NCBI GenBank assembly: GCA_026214975.1
Contig: CM047806.1
Location: forward strand, 6,795,822-6,859,821
Source of the DNA: Gentiana macrophylla
Lineage: Eukaryota > Streptophyta > Magnoliopsida > Gentianales > Gentianaceae
Direction of reading: 5' to 3'
DNA: 64,000 nt
Numbering within the stretch: the first letter of the stretch is position 1; each line of letters starts with the position of its first letter. The notes under the pieces were generated by a model, which did no database searches, had not been told where the DNA came from, and saw only the letters and a list, made by a program, of their open reading frames with translations. Both the position numbers and the translations under genes were made by a program. Positions 55,540 through 64,000 of this stretch are shown piece after piece.

Positions 55540-55848
55540 CATCTGCAATGCAGATCTTGGCTCTAATTTTGCCGCGCATGTGTTGTCGGGCATGTGACGG
55601 CGCAACACAAAGCCTGGAAGAAATATGAATGCAAGTCTTGTAGGAATCGCTTTCCGAATCAATCGGAGCTTCTCCTACATCAAGAAGGTAAGATGATATT
55701 GGATTCGAGGTGTTTTAGTGTTTGATTTCACATTATACTTATTGATTTTTTGTTTTTCCGAAAGGGCGGTTGCCGCCTCATGGGGCCATGGCGAGGATGA
55801 TGAGGAAGCTGCTGATGATGCCTCTACTAGTTCGGATTGAGTTCTTCT
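55540..55848 (+). pseudogene. C2H2 zinc-finger-like fragment with acidic tail
   Basis: In two frames the plus strand reads CNADLGSNFAAHVLSGH, then YECKSCRNRFPNQSELLLHQE (55628-55688). The latter has the C-x2-C-x3-F-x5-L-x2-H spacing of a C2H2 finger but lacks a visible second histidine before a donor-like gtaaga at 55689. After a possible intron, 55763-55848 reads AVAASWGHGEDDEEAADDAS-TSSD-stop. An untranslated CT-rich leader sits at 55300-55370. It is either a small broken gene or gene debris; the family is not recognised. Confidence 0.4.
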
Positions 55849-56144
55849 TAGGTAAGAACTTTTTTTTAATTGCTCTGTGCATAGATTGAGATTCAATGAT
55901 CATATTTTTATTCTGATTTTGATATAAAGTGATGGATATTTGGATGTAATGTGCTTGAGATTCAATGATTATATTTTGTGTCTGTGTGATTGATGTTGTT
56001 GTGAATTGTTCAAGTGAACATGTAGGCACTCTGTTGTTGTTGGGTATTTAGTTAAGTGTACTTTCCCGAAGGGCAAAAAAGAACTAGTCCTTTAGGTGAT
56101 TTGGAATTGATTCAGGTGAAACCTCTGTTGTATTTCTTTCAAAT

Positions 56145-56256
56145 GAATTGAAACTGGAAAAGGGTGAATGGATAATGTCATAGAGAAGAATGCAATATAT
56201 GAATTGAAACTAGAAAAGGGTGAATGGATAATGTCATAGAGAAGAATGCAATATAT
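56145..56256. repeat. 56-bp tandem duplication
   Basis: Two copies at 56145-56200 and 56201-56256 begin gaattgaaact-gaaaagggt and end gaagaatgcaatatat, with one mismatch (g/a at the twelfth base). It is non-coding. Confidence 0.95.
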
Positions 56257-56385
56257 GACTGACTATATGAGTTCAAGTTGAGATTAGTTTGTTCCAAACG
56301 TGATTTTCTCTTCTTTGTTGATCTGCATGAATTAAGAGGATTTTGATCTTCGAAATTTCCCCAATCAAATGCTTTCATATTATTA

Positions 56386-56576
56386 TGTGTACCGATGATG
56401 ATGATGATGCCGATGAGGAGGATTCCGATGATGATGCTAGCGATGAGGACGACTCCGATGACAATGATGATGCTACCGATGAGGAGGAGGATTCCGATGA
56501 TGTTGATGATGCTAGTGATGAGGAGGATGCTATGGATGAGGAGGATTTCGACGACGACGATGATTCTGAGGGATGA
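56386..56576 (+). pseudogene. Asp/Glu-rich low-complexity coding remnant
   Basis: About 60 codons of D/E with S and A in a loose period (DDDDADEEDSDDDASDEDD...) end at TGA 56574-56576. The DNA is a gatgaNgaN repeat. No ATG fits upstream in the same frame without crossing a stop. It may be the last exon of the finger-like gene just upstream, or an expanded repeat. Many nuclear histone-binding proteins have such acidic tails, but that is not evidence here. Confidence 0.35.
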
Positions 56577-56670
56577 GTCTTCCACCACCCACCCCGACTC
56601 AAGAGAAAGCTACTGATGGTAATGATGGATTATCAAATATGTTTAAGCTACCTTAAAATATATATATTAT

Positions 56671-56984
56671 AGGGGGAATGAGGGAGAAGGACATAAATAT
56701 TTCATCAATTGAGTAGAAGGATCAATTGAGTAGAAGAACAGTCTTTTGAAACTTTTGCATAAAGGACAAAACTATTTATCCACTGTCGAAATTCACTAAT
56801 TTTCAAAATTCGTTGTCGAAATTCACTAATTTTTTAGATTCACTGAGGAGATTCACTGATTTTCAGGATTCACTGTTTGTCTTTCTCGCTATAAAAATTA
56901 TGCAGTTGTCTTTCTCCCTATAAAAAATATGTAGCGGTCCTGTTACTTAAAAATATTCCAGATTGTGTCCTTATCCCTAATTTT

Positions 56985-56985
<1 letters not shown>
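56671..56985. mobile_element. 315-bp non-autonomous relative of the ULP-MULE
   Basis: The left end AGGGGGAATGAG, AGAAGGACATAAA matches AGGGGTAATGAG, AAAGGACAAAA at 44489. The right end ccttatccctaattttc matches cctaatccctaattttc at 54766. Subterminal phrases also agree (ataaaggacaaaa; ctataaaaaat; cctgttactt/actgttaatt). Five ATTCACT heptamers lie inside (about 56791-56875). There is no coding sequence. It is flanked by AT repeats, so no TSD can be read. Confidence 0.7.

Positions 56986-56986
<1 letters not shown>

Positions 56987-57031
<45 letters not shown>
56987..57031. repeat. (AT)n microsatellite, 45 bp
   Basis: An alternating AT tract starting right at the right end of the small MULE derivative. 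It may be an expanded target site. Confidence 0.95.
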
Positions 57032-57034
<3 letters not shown>

Positions 57035-57044
57035 TAGTATGAAA

Positions 57045-57061
57045 CCCGTGCAATGCACGGG
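57045..57061. repeat. 17-bp palindrome cccgtgcaatgcacggg
   Basis: A near-perfect palindrome in the phrase actagtatgaaacccgtgca. Similar phrases, next to AT tracts, are common at ends of plant repeats as I recall. No element boundary could be fixed here. Confidence 0.5.
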
Positions 57062-58340
57062 AACTCATAAATTTTGAAAGGTGGAAATTTAAAGAAAATT
57101 GATGCAACTGTATAAAACGGTTTGTTCAATTTGAAAATCATGGTGACTTAATATTTTTAATGTTCTTCATCATGAATGAATATAAGAAATTAGAAAATGA
57201 GAAGACGTTATATATTGGCTAACATGTGGCCTTTGTTCCCATGGAAACTATATATTTACATATGAATAGTTGCATTGGACTCTGATGCAAGACGTAAATT
57301 GGCAATGTAGAAATATATTCAGTACTAAGAGCTTATGCCATTAGCAAATCTCTAATGGTCAACTCTTTAAACTAAGTAGTGTAGTACGAAGTTTTTTATT
57401 GAGACAACAATCAGGATAGATGAGGTCTCGGCTCAAATAACAAACGCTCTAGGAGGTATCTCGACTTATACTTCTGCTAAAAGATTCCCATTTCTAATGC
57501 AAGCCATTCATCAAGCTATTTCCCATTTCAAATTCAAGTATGTATATGAATTTGAAAAACATACTGGAAAAAGTTCAACCAACTAAAAGGCAAAAGGTTC
57601 TTTTGCATAACACATATACCGTTTTAAAAAAAAGGCAAAAGGTTCATTTGCAGCCCCAAGTTTCAAGTTCTTTTATTTTTTCCTCACATACAGCCTTTTC
57701 ATACCGTGAAGAAAGACACATATATCCTATGTATTAACTATTTGTTCAACTTGCCTTTGGGCTCCAACATAGATGGGTGATGAACAATGTTCACGGATTC
57801 ACGAGCCAAAGCTGCTGTAAACTAACCATGTAAGCATTCACTGAGTTCAGTGTACAGATCCAAAGCTGTTGGAACTGAAATTTCATCACTTAGCACTGAC
57901 GTGACAGCATTTGCAATTCATCCATAAACAGGGGAAAAATTCGACATAAATAGAAGACGGCGCCGAAGAAGAAGCCTCCGGTTTCAACTCCAAAGAGTGG
58001 TATTTTAAGGCGTGACATTCGAATTAAGTGGACAAAACATACCTGAAAGACGTTCTAGAGCGGGCTGCATAACTGCCTAGGAAGTCAAAGATCAAAGTTT
58101 GCACAGGACTAAATAGCAATATGAGAACATACCCGGTAAGAAGCTCAGAGAAAGTGTAAAGAGTGCTAAAACATACATTTGTAGTGAGTATTCTTTGTTA
58201 CTTCAAAGCCAAAGTTTAAAGAGTGCTAAAACATACATTCAAAGCCAAAGTTTAAAGAGTGGTAAAACATGAAAGAACGTAAATTCTTACAGCTATGTCA
58301 AAAGTACCTAAAACAGGTAGTTAAAAGTACCTAAAACAGG
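57062..58340. other. No gene found
   Basis: AT-rich DNA with small duplications: ggcaaaaggttc-ttttgca-taac/cagc near 57590 and 57633, and aaagtttaaagagtg-taaaacat near 58150-58270. The open frame 57540-57737 is not supported. Confidence 0.4.
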
Positions 58341-58349
58341 ATATTCGTT

Positions 58350-58616
58350 CTCTGTTCGGAGAGCCAAAGAGAGGCTGCTTTGCTATTTGGGCAATTTGCA
58401 GCAACAGATTCGGATTGTAAAGTTGGAGGGCCACCACAAATTAAAACTTGCTTTATGTTACTACTTGATGTTGCTTTTAATACCTTGGTTCACATTGTCC
58501 AAAGAGGTGTTGTTGGGCCTCTGATTGACATGCTCCAATCTCCTGATCCTCAACTAAGGGAAATGTCAGCCTTTGCATTGGGGAGGTTGGCTCAGGTAGT
58601 TAATTTGAAATATTGA
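58350..58616 (+). pseudogene. ARM-repeat (ARIA/ABAP1-like) gene fragment
   Basis: It reads REAALLFGQFAATDSDCK, then HIVQRGVVGPLIDMLQSPD and REMSAFALGRLAQ, two adjacent armadillo-repeat exon pieces as in plant ARM-BTB proteins. Between K and HIVQ lie 63-70 bp (gttggaggg...accttg) that start GT but do not end AG, so it is a damaged intron or an insertion. A normal donor gctcag-GTAG follows at 58596. The BTB half and other repeats are missing nearby. It is a fragment, not a gene. Confidence 0.65.
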
Positions 58617-58619
58617 TAT

Positions 58620-59384
58620 GCACTTCATTCTTCTCAAAATCACGTGTTTATGATAACATGCTATAGTTTTTCTCCACCTCACCTCTTTCTTCTTGAGTGA
58701 TTATTATCTTTCTCCGTGGTATATTATTAAGATTACATTGGTTTTATCTGCAAATCCTTTCTCCAAATCCAAGAAGCTGAACATGAAAGTTCAACTTACT
58801 GAGACTTGGTTCATCCATTTGAGCCTTAGTGATTCCTTCTCATAGATAAATGACTCAAAAGGATACTTAAAACAAAAGGTACCCAAAACAGGATATGGCC
58901 AAGGATGTTGTTCCTTTTCATTTGTTGATGACGCTATATGAATGATTCCTAAGAATGTGAATGTCATGAACCAAGCAAATACCTGTTAGTTAAGTTTCGC
59001 TTTCATGTGAACATCGAACCAAACTCACAAACCTTCATGTAAGTGCAGGAGCCGTAAGTATCATGAATGGATTATCCTTCACCACTTGGAACCCATGTGG
59101 TATAGCAAGTCCTGTCAATTACGCAAAGTTGGACCCCAAGGATTTGTGAGTCGGACATGATGTAAACACCAACCTTCCCATAGGGCTTGGCTGTAGGAAA
59201 ACTGTAAAACTCAGGACCTTTTGATCAAAGAGGTATAAGTTCTACCGTTGTAAATTGTAGTAGGCCACGTTGACATAACATGTCAATTGGTGTTAAATAG
59301 ACCTATCCTACAAAATGCATGCCAAATAAAATGAGAACTAAACTCAGGACTCAAAACCCCCTCCACATGTGTATTTCCCAGAGT
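58620..59384. other. No gene found
   Basis: Spacer between the ARM and PPR fragments. The sequence is unremarkable. Confidence 0.4.
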
Positions 59385-59800
59385 CTAAAAATCAAAGTCA
59401 AATTGCTTATATAAATAGAATTCACCATTGCCTTCTAACCAAACTGTTTGTTGACAAAGACAAACAACCAAAGCATTCCATGATTCATACTCAGGTGTAA
59501 TACCTTTTTCCAACATTTGCATAAACAGCAATACTGCAGTCTGGAGATCCCCTAAACTAACTATCACTGGATTGTATGTTCTGGAATCCGTGAGAAGCCT
59601 CTCTTCCTGCCATGTCCTCCATGAGCTTTAGAGCTGTCCTGACTTTGGTCTGCCTACAAAGTCCGGTAATCAGAGTATTGACAGTTTTAACAATCGGAAT
59701 ATAGCCACGATCAATCATATGAACCCTTAAATCCAATGCTTCCTTCACGCGTTCCTTTTGGCAAAATGCATCAATCATAACAAGATGAGCTGACCACAAT
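59385..59800 (-). pseudogene. Pentatricopeptide-repeat (PPR) gene fragment
   Basis: Minus strand. About three PPR motifs are visible: MIDAFCQKERVKEALDLRVHMIDRGYIP, TVNTLITGLCRQTKVRTALKLMEDM, and after a frameshift near 59595 TYNPVIVSLGDLQTAVLLF, MQMLEKGITPEYESWNALV. The reading frame runs out at 59385. PPR proteins bind organelle RNA and usually have ten or more repeats with a targeting peptide; neither is present. Confidence 0.7.
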
Positions 59801-60145
59801 GAAAAACATGTGGAGTACAAAGCTTTTAAGAATTGAAGGCATATATAACAGTCCTCTTTAAGAACAAAATCGTAAACATTAAACATATTAAATGATCGCC
59901 GTAAGCTCAATGATCATTGTTACGGATCATTTATAAACTTGTGCATTGAAGAAAGTCTATCCTTTGATTTTCCATGTAAAGTAGTTGATGTTGTAAGATT
60001 GATGGTTATACTTGATCTGTAACAAATTAGCTATAATGTTTCAATTCAAGTTAGATTTTTGTAGTAGTCTGTTATTGTATTTGTTTCAGAACATCCTGGC
60101 CATAATTCGACTAACATATGGATTGTCTTTTATCTGGTTCTTTGT

Positions 60146-60304
60146 AAAGCAAGTTATTGTTGGGCTAGACGAGGTTGTTCTGAAAATGAAGAAAAGCAAA
60201 CGTGCACTGCTGAATATTGATCCTGAATATGGTTTTGGAAATGCTGAAGTGATTCAAGATCTGGTTGTTGTTCCTCCATGCTCGAGGTTTGGAAATATGC
60301 ATTG
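60146..60304 (+). pseudogene. FKBP62/65-like peptidyl-prolyl isomerase exon fragment
   Basis: It reads VIVGLDEVVLKMKKSKRAL, NIDPEYGFGNAEVIQDL and VVVPPCS, the hallmark of an FKBP domain of ROF1/ROF2-type multidomain FKBPs (VI-GLD, MKK, PEYAFG, VPPNS). Only one exon's worth is present and the frame ends soon after. Neither TPR nor the other FKBP domains are nearby. Confidence 0.7.
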
Positions 60305-60309
60305 TTGAA

Positions 60310-61181
60310 TGTTGATCCTTGATCACTCGATCATTGTAGTTAAACAATCTATCAATGCTAATTGATTATGATATGTCAACATGTTGTTAGAACACGTCTT
60401 GATATGATCGGACTTGCAAGTAATATATTATGAAAGTGGGTTCATGTTATGATATGTTGTTTTGAGTCTAACTAAATAACCTCTAATTCTATGCATCATT
60501 TTGTTTTTGTTTTTTTCATTATGTCCAACATTATACCGAAACAACTTGGAAGGTCTACCACTAGTAGTACTTACAAATAGCTTGACTGCATGCAAATCTA
60601 GTGCAAGCTATTAAATAGATGGTGTTGATAGATAAAATCAAGTCGATTATTATAATGACCTTCACTCAAACTTAATTTTTATTGTCATTCAAAGAAACCG
60701 TTAAATTAAATCAAATCAAAAGTACAAGCATCAAGAACCAGACATTACAATAAGTTGAAACATTTTTATGTTTTTGTTTTTGTCAACTTTAATAAAAACA
60801 TTAGATAGTGTGTGTGTATATATATAAACACTCCTATTATATTTAGTTTTTGAAACTTTAATCGTTTTGAGTAGTTTAGATCCCGACATTATATTATAAA
60901 TTCAGAATTTATAAATCTTAAAAAAGAAAAATCCCATACTAGATTACATTTATCAGTCAAATTCAACAGAAAAATTCATCCTAGAATAGTACAAATACAA
61001 CTATACAATTGAAATGGTACACAATTCCCAATTTCAAAAGAATGCAAAAAGGGATAAGAGACGATACAAGATATCAAACTCTCACACCTTAGCTCAAAGG
61101 CAAGACTGTCATTATAGTACCAAAGTTCTTTTAACCCTGAGCTGTGCCCCTGGGGCAGAATTGTCATCTACCAAATGCAGA
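60310..61181. other. 3' flank of the oxidase gene; no gene found
   Basis: AT-rich. The 61000-61180 part is probably the oxidase 3' UTR. A minus-strand AATAAA-like signal was not clearly placed. Confidence 0.4.
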
Positions 61182-62409
61182 TCAAGCTAATTTGACTTGA
61201 TCATCAAAATGCTTTGCATTGCCTCCATTATTACCTTCAAATCTACTTATCTTAAAGTATTTCAACTCAGTTCTTTCATCTTCTTCACCTACAACAAGAT
61301 CACCTAATATTTTGCCGATAACGGGTCCCATTTTAAATCCATGTCCAGAAAATCCTCCTGCAACCACTACATCCTTTCCAAACTCCCCTTCCAAGAAATC
61401 AATGACGAAATCTTCATCCGGGGTCATTGAATACATGCAAGATTGTGTCATTACAGGCCCGGTTTGATCAACAAGGTCTCCGAACCGGCCTTGTATCCAT
61501 TCTCTTAATGCATCCACCATTGACGGCGATCCAGACCATGTTCTCTTGTCTGGCTCCTCACAAGGGTAGCCACCGTGGACAGCGATTTTGATCAGTTCCG
61601 GGAACTCGAGAGAGGGTGTACCGTAGATGTAAGGCACGCCATAGCTAGCAAAAGTCGGGAAACCGGCTTGAATCTTGAATTCATCTTCATGCCCTTCTTT
61701 GATCTTCCAGTAATATACTGCAGTTTCTAATGGTTGTATAGGCAAAGTCAGGCCTGAAACATTCTTAACCAGTTTTCTCATCCATGCACCAGCTGTGATC
61801 ACACATTTTTTACCCGAAAACTTCTCATTGTGACTTGTGTGAACCACAACGCCACCCCCTGTCCAGTCTCTCTTTATATCTACAACTTCGGTGTTGTCTT
61901 TAAGGACTGCACCGTTTTTTATAGCCAATGCTTGGAACATGGAGACAGCTTTGGAGGGCTTGATAACACCACCGTATTCGGTCAAAACACCGATCCAGTC
62001 CTCAGGCATTTGAAACTTGTCTGAAAATTCTTTAGACACTTGGCTATTGTCAAGAACCTGAAAAGGATCGACTTTTAAGGCAGCTCGAGATGACAGCTTG
62101 AAGGTCCTTGTTATCCGATGGACCCATATCGAATTGAGGTGTTTTGAAGTAGACCTTGTAACCGATTTCCTTTTCGGCTTCTTCCCATAGCTTTGTGGAT
62201 TCTAGGACCATTTCTGGATAGTAGTCTTCAGGGTATGTTACTCGAATAGTTCTGGATTCACCATGGGACGAACCACGATGGTGTAAAAAATCAAATTGCT
62301 CGAGTAAGAGCGTCTTCTTGCCACGTTTGGCTAGTTGGTAAGCTGTGGAACTACCCATTATACCAGCCCCGACTACTATTACATCGAACACATCAATGCA
62401 GCTCGCCAT
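61182..62409 (-). CDS. SOX: Sarcosine oxidase-like FAD enzyme (one frame break)
   Basis: A monomeric sarcosine/pipecolate oxidase-type flavoenzyme, in plants a peroxisomal enzyme of N-methyl or cyclic amino acid breakdown. It starts at ATG 62409 (MASCIDVFDVIVVGAG) and looks intronless, about 405 residues. Seen: the dinucleotide fold VVGAGIMGSSTAYQLAKRG, LLEQFD, HGESRTIR, the substrate/FAD core GGVIKPSKAVSMFQ, and SCMYSMTPDEDFVIDF, whose Cys is the covalent FAD site in this family, then GFSGHGFKMGP. The frame is broken once at about 62073-62076, an A-run on the sense strand. Two more bases there would restore both frame and family spacing. The C-terminus ends VKLA, not a classical PTS1. Otherwise the gene looks functional. 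Confidence 0.85.
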
Positions 62410-63764
62410 CTCTGTCAATTTTCCTAAATCTTAGGCAATGATTCAGAAACACACAAACAAGGTCTCTTTTTCTGGGGTATGATCACACAATCACTAATGT
62501 ATCAGATCCGTTAGAACTCCAAAGTCAAGCATAGGCTTCGCCGAGACAATATTTTTTTTTGAACCTGTTCACAATTCAACAAACCATTATTTGAATAATT
62601 TTCAACTTTCCACAAAGACAGAGCATGTGTCAGCTAATTCTTGTTACCGCAAACAACAAATAATATTGAGTGTAGAAAACAGAAGGTGTAACAGTTCCTA
62701 CACAGGGATATAACGAGCAGCATGAGCAATAAACATTAGAAAACCTGAGCACTTCGGATGGAAAACAATGATGTAACAGTAATATCAAAACAAACCCCAA
62801 CAAAGACAAATATGACGCAGCAACCAATCAGCGAAGAATCAATGGACGGAAAGCAACCAATAATTTCCATAAATTTATGTATTCTCAGCGCTCAATGAAT
62901 TTAGCCACTCTCGTCAAAGACTACATTTTCACTATTCTTGCTAAAGGATGGTAAACCAGGACATGGGATATCCTACTTAGTAGCTCATGGGTGTACAACG
63001 TAGCCTGACTGACTGGTGATGCTCATCCATAATCTTCAGTCTAATGTCTAAAACCTCAGGCATGCACAAATGATTCCTGCACCATCATGCGTTACCTCAA
63101 AACGACTCGAAGGTTCATCCACTACTTTTTGTCTCATTTTTTTTTGCAGAAACATGTCATTCGATTGAGACTTCACAATCCTGTCCAACAACACTGGTCG
63201 AACTGAAATCGCAACACCTGAACTTCCTCCGAAACATGCTCACGAACCTCGATCTGAAGACAGTCCAACTGCTGAACGATATCCTTCAGATGCCCGATAC
63301 ACTAAGTAGTTTCCCTTAACCCACCCTTCAAATCCTGCTATTGTGCGAAGTGGTAAAGAGTCTTTAACCGATACTTAGTCTCACTTGACAAACACTTTAA
63401 ATCCTGCTATTGTGCTTCTTTTTTTTTACTACAATATCAGCTTGCGACAAAACTCTCAAAAAGTTGAATTACTTTAAAGTCTCAGCATTCATAGTTTTTT
63501 TTTAAATCTTAGCATTCATGATGAAGTCTACAATTTTTATACTCATTACCCTGTCTATTCCAATCATTGTTTCATCGAAATGCACTTGTGATCAAGAACA
63601 AAATTGACACTGGTCAGGCCACACAAAGTATAAATTGGTAGCCTTTGCGACAATTCTCGTTGCTGGTGCGAATGGTGTATCACTCCCGAAGCTAGGCAAG
63701 TTTATTATTGCAATTTTTTTCGAAGAGCGACGTGTTTTATGTCATCAGAGCATTTGCCTCAAGA
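62410..63764. other. Upstream region of the oxidase; no gene found
   Basis: Probable promoter and leader of the minus-strand oxidase near 62410-62600. Beyond that the sequence is non-coding; a stretch at 63170-63310 has coding-like composition but no family. A duplicated phrase, aaatcctgctattgtgc, occurs at about 63330 and 63400. Confidence 0.4.
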
Positions 63765-63971
63765 GTAATTTAGCGACAGCGATGGTTCACATTTTACTGG
63801 ATGCCTTTGATAGTTTAACAAGTGCTTGTTTACCACAAAATCCGTAGGGAAAGCCATGGCAACAAATCTAGTAAACGAAAACTTATCCCACAAAGTTCCT
63901 GGCAGACAAGGTCTTGTCAGACTATTAAAAGCATCTGGCAAAACGTGAACTATCCATGTCGCTAAAATTAC
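63765..63971. repeat. Foldback repeat at the window edge
   Basis: The left arm (63765 to about 63850: gtaatttagcgacagcgatg, gttcacattttactggatgc) is an inverted copy of the right arm (about 63885-63971: gcatctggcaaaacgtgaac, catgtcgctaaaattac). Arms are about 85 bp, around 80% alike by eye, with a ~35-bp loop. Weaker similarity extends outward (gcctcaagag / gccgcaaacg). It is a MITE-like foldback, possibly running past the window end. Confidence 0.7.
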
Positions 63972-64000
63972 GTTTGCGGCAAAAACTTAAATGACAAGAC

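Noticed and set aside
56375..56602. Ser-rich minus-strand open frame opposite the acidic tract
   Set aside because: It is the antisense shadow of the gatgaNgaN repeat (SSSSSS from Asp codons read backwards).
63170..63310. Possible Copia integrase/RT text (coding-like composition)
   Set aside because: No signature motif could be read in any frame.

Overview
The window is nuclear DNA of a flowering plant, almost certainly a eudicot. Genes are split by AT-rich spliceosomal introns. Every recognisable protein is a plant family: cytosolic TyrRS, CHR4-type CHD3 remodeller, KIB-type F-box, PPR, FKBP62-like, ARM/BTB and peroxisomal-type sarcosine oxidase. The space between them is filled with Copia, Gypsy, LINE, SINE, Mutator and MITE remains. 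The species cannot be fixed from the sequence; an asterid is only a guess.

Layout. 1-785: edge of a dead Copia gag (minus). 0.8-7.2 kb: gene-free repeats. 7.3-8.7 kb: a minus-strand F-box/DUF295 gene split by a 271-bp insertion that carries a 9-bp target-site duplication. 9.47-15.3 kb: a cytosolic tyrosyl-tRNA synthetase gene with TATA box, leader intron and nine coding exons. 16.9-17.6 kb: another dead Copia gag. 18.4-18.9 kb: a palindromic LTR-like element with a 5-bp TSD. 19.1-28.1 kb: a full-architecture CHR4-like remodeller gene (PHD, two chromodomains, SNF2 ATPase, SANT) with an in-frame triplication of a two-exon block. 28.2-28.7 kb: a second remodeller C-terminus relic. 31.3-33.0 kb: truncated Gypsy element. 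33.4-37.8 kb: a second, tandem copy of the remodeller that has lost PHD, chromodomains and ATPase but keeps N-terminus, acidic exon and SANT. 38.9-42.0 kb: a tRNA-derived SINE abutting a 5'-truncated LINE. 44.49-54.77 kb: a 10.3-kb Mutator-like element carrying a Ulp1-type protease (plus) and a MURA-like transposase (minus). A 315-bp non-autonomous relative lies 1.9 kb downstream. 55.5-56.6 kb: zinc-finger-like and acidic coding remnants. 58.3-60.3 kb: fragments of three unrelated genes (ARM repeat, PPR, FKBP). 61.2-62.4 kb: a sarcosine-oxidase-like gene (minus). The window ends in a foldback repeat.

A theme runs through all the host genes. Their protein sequences are well conserved, but the reading frames are broken repeatedly by loss of one or two bases, mostly in A, T or G runs. 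Either the consensus sequence has indel errors, or several neighbouring genes decayed recently and together. Calls of pseudogene versus gene therefore carry that caveat. The most unusual items are the ULP-carrying MULE with its small derivative, the internally deleted remodeller paralogue with preserved splice phases, the in-frame exon triplication, and the inverted-LTR element.
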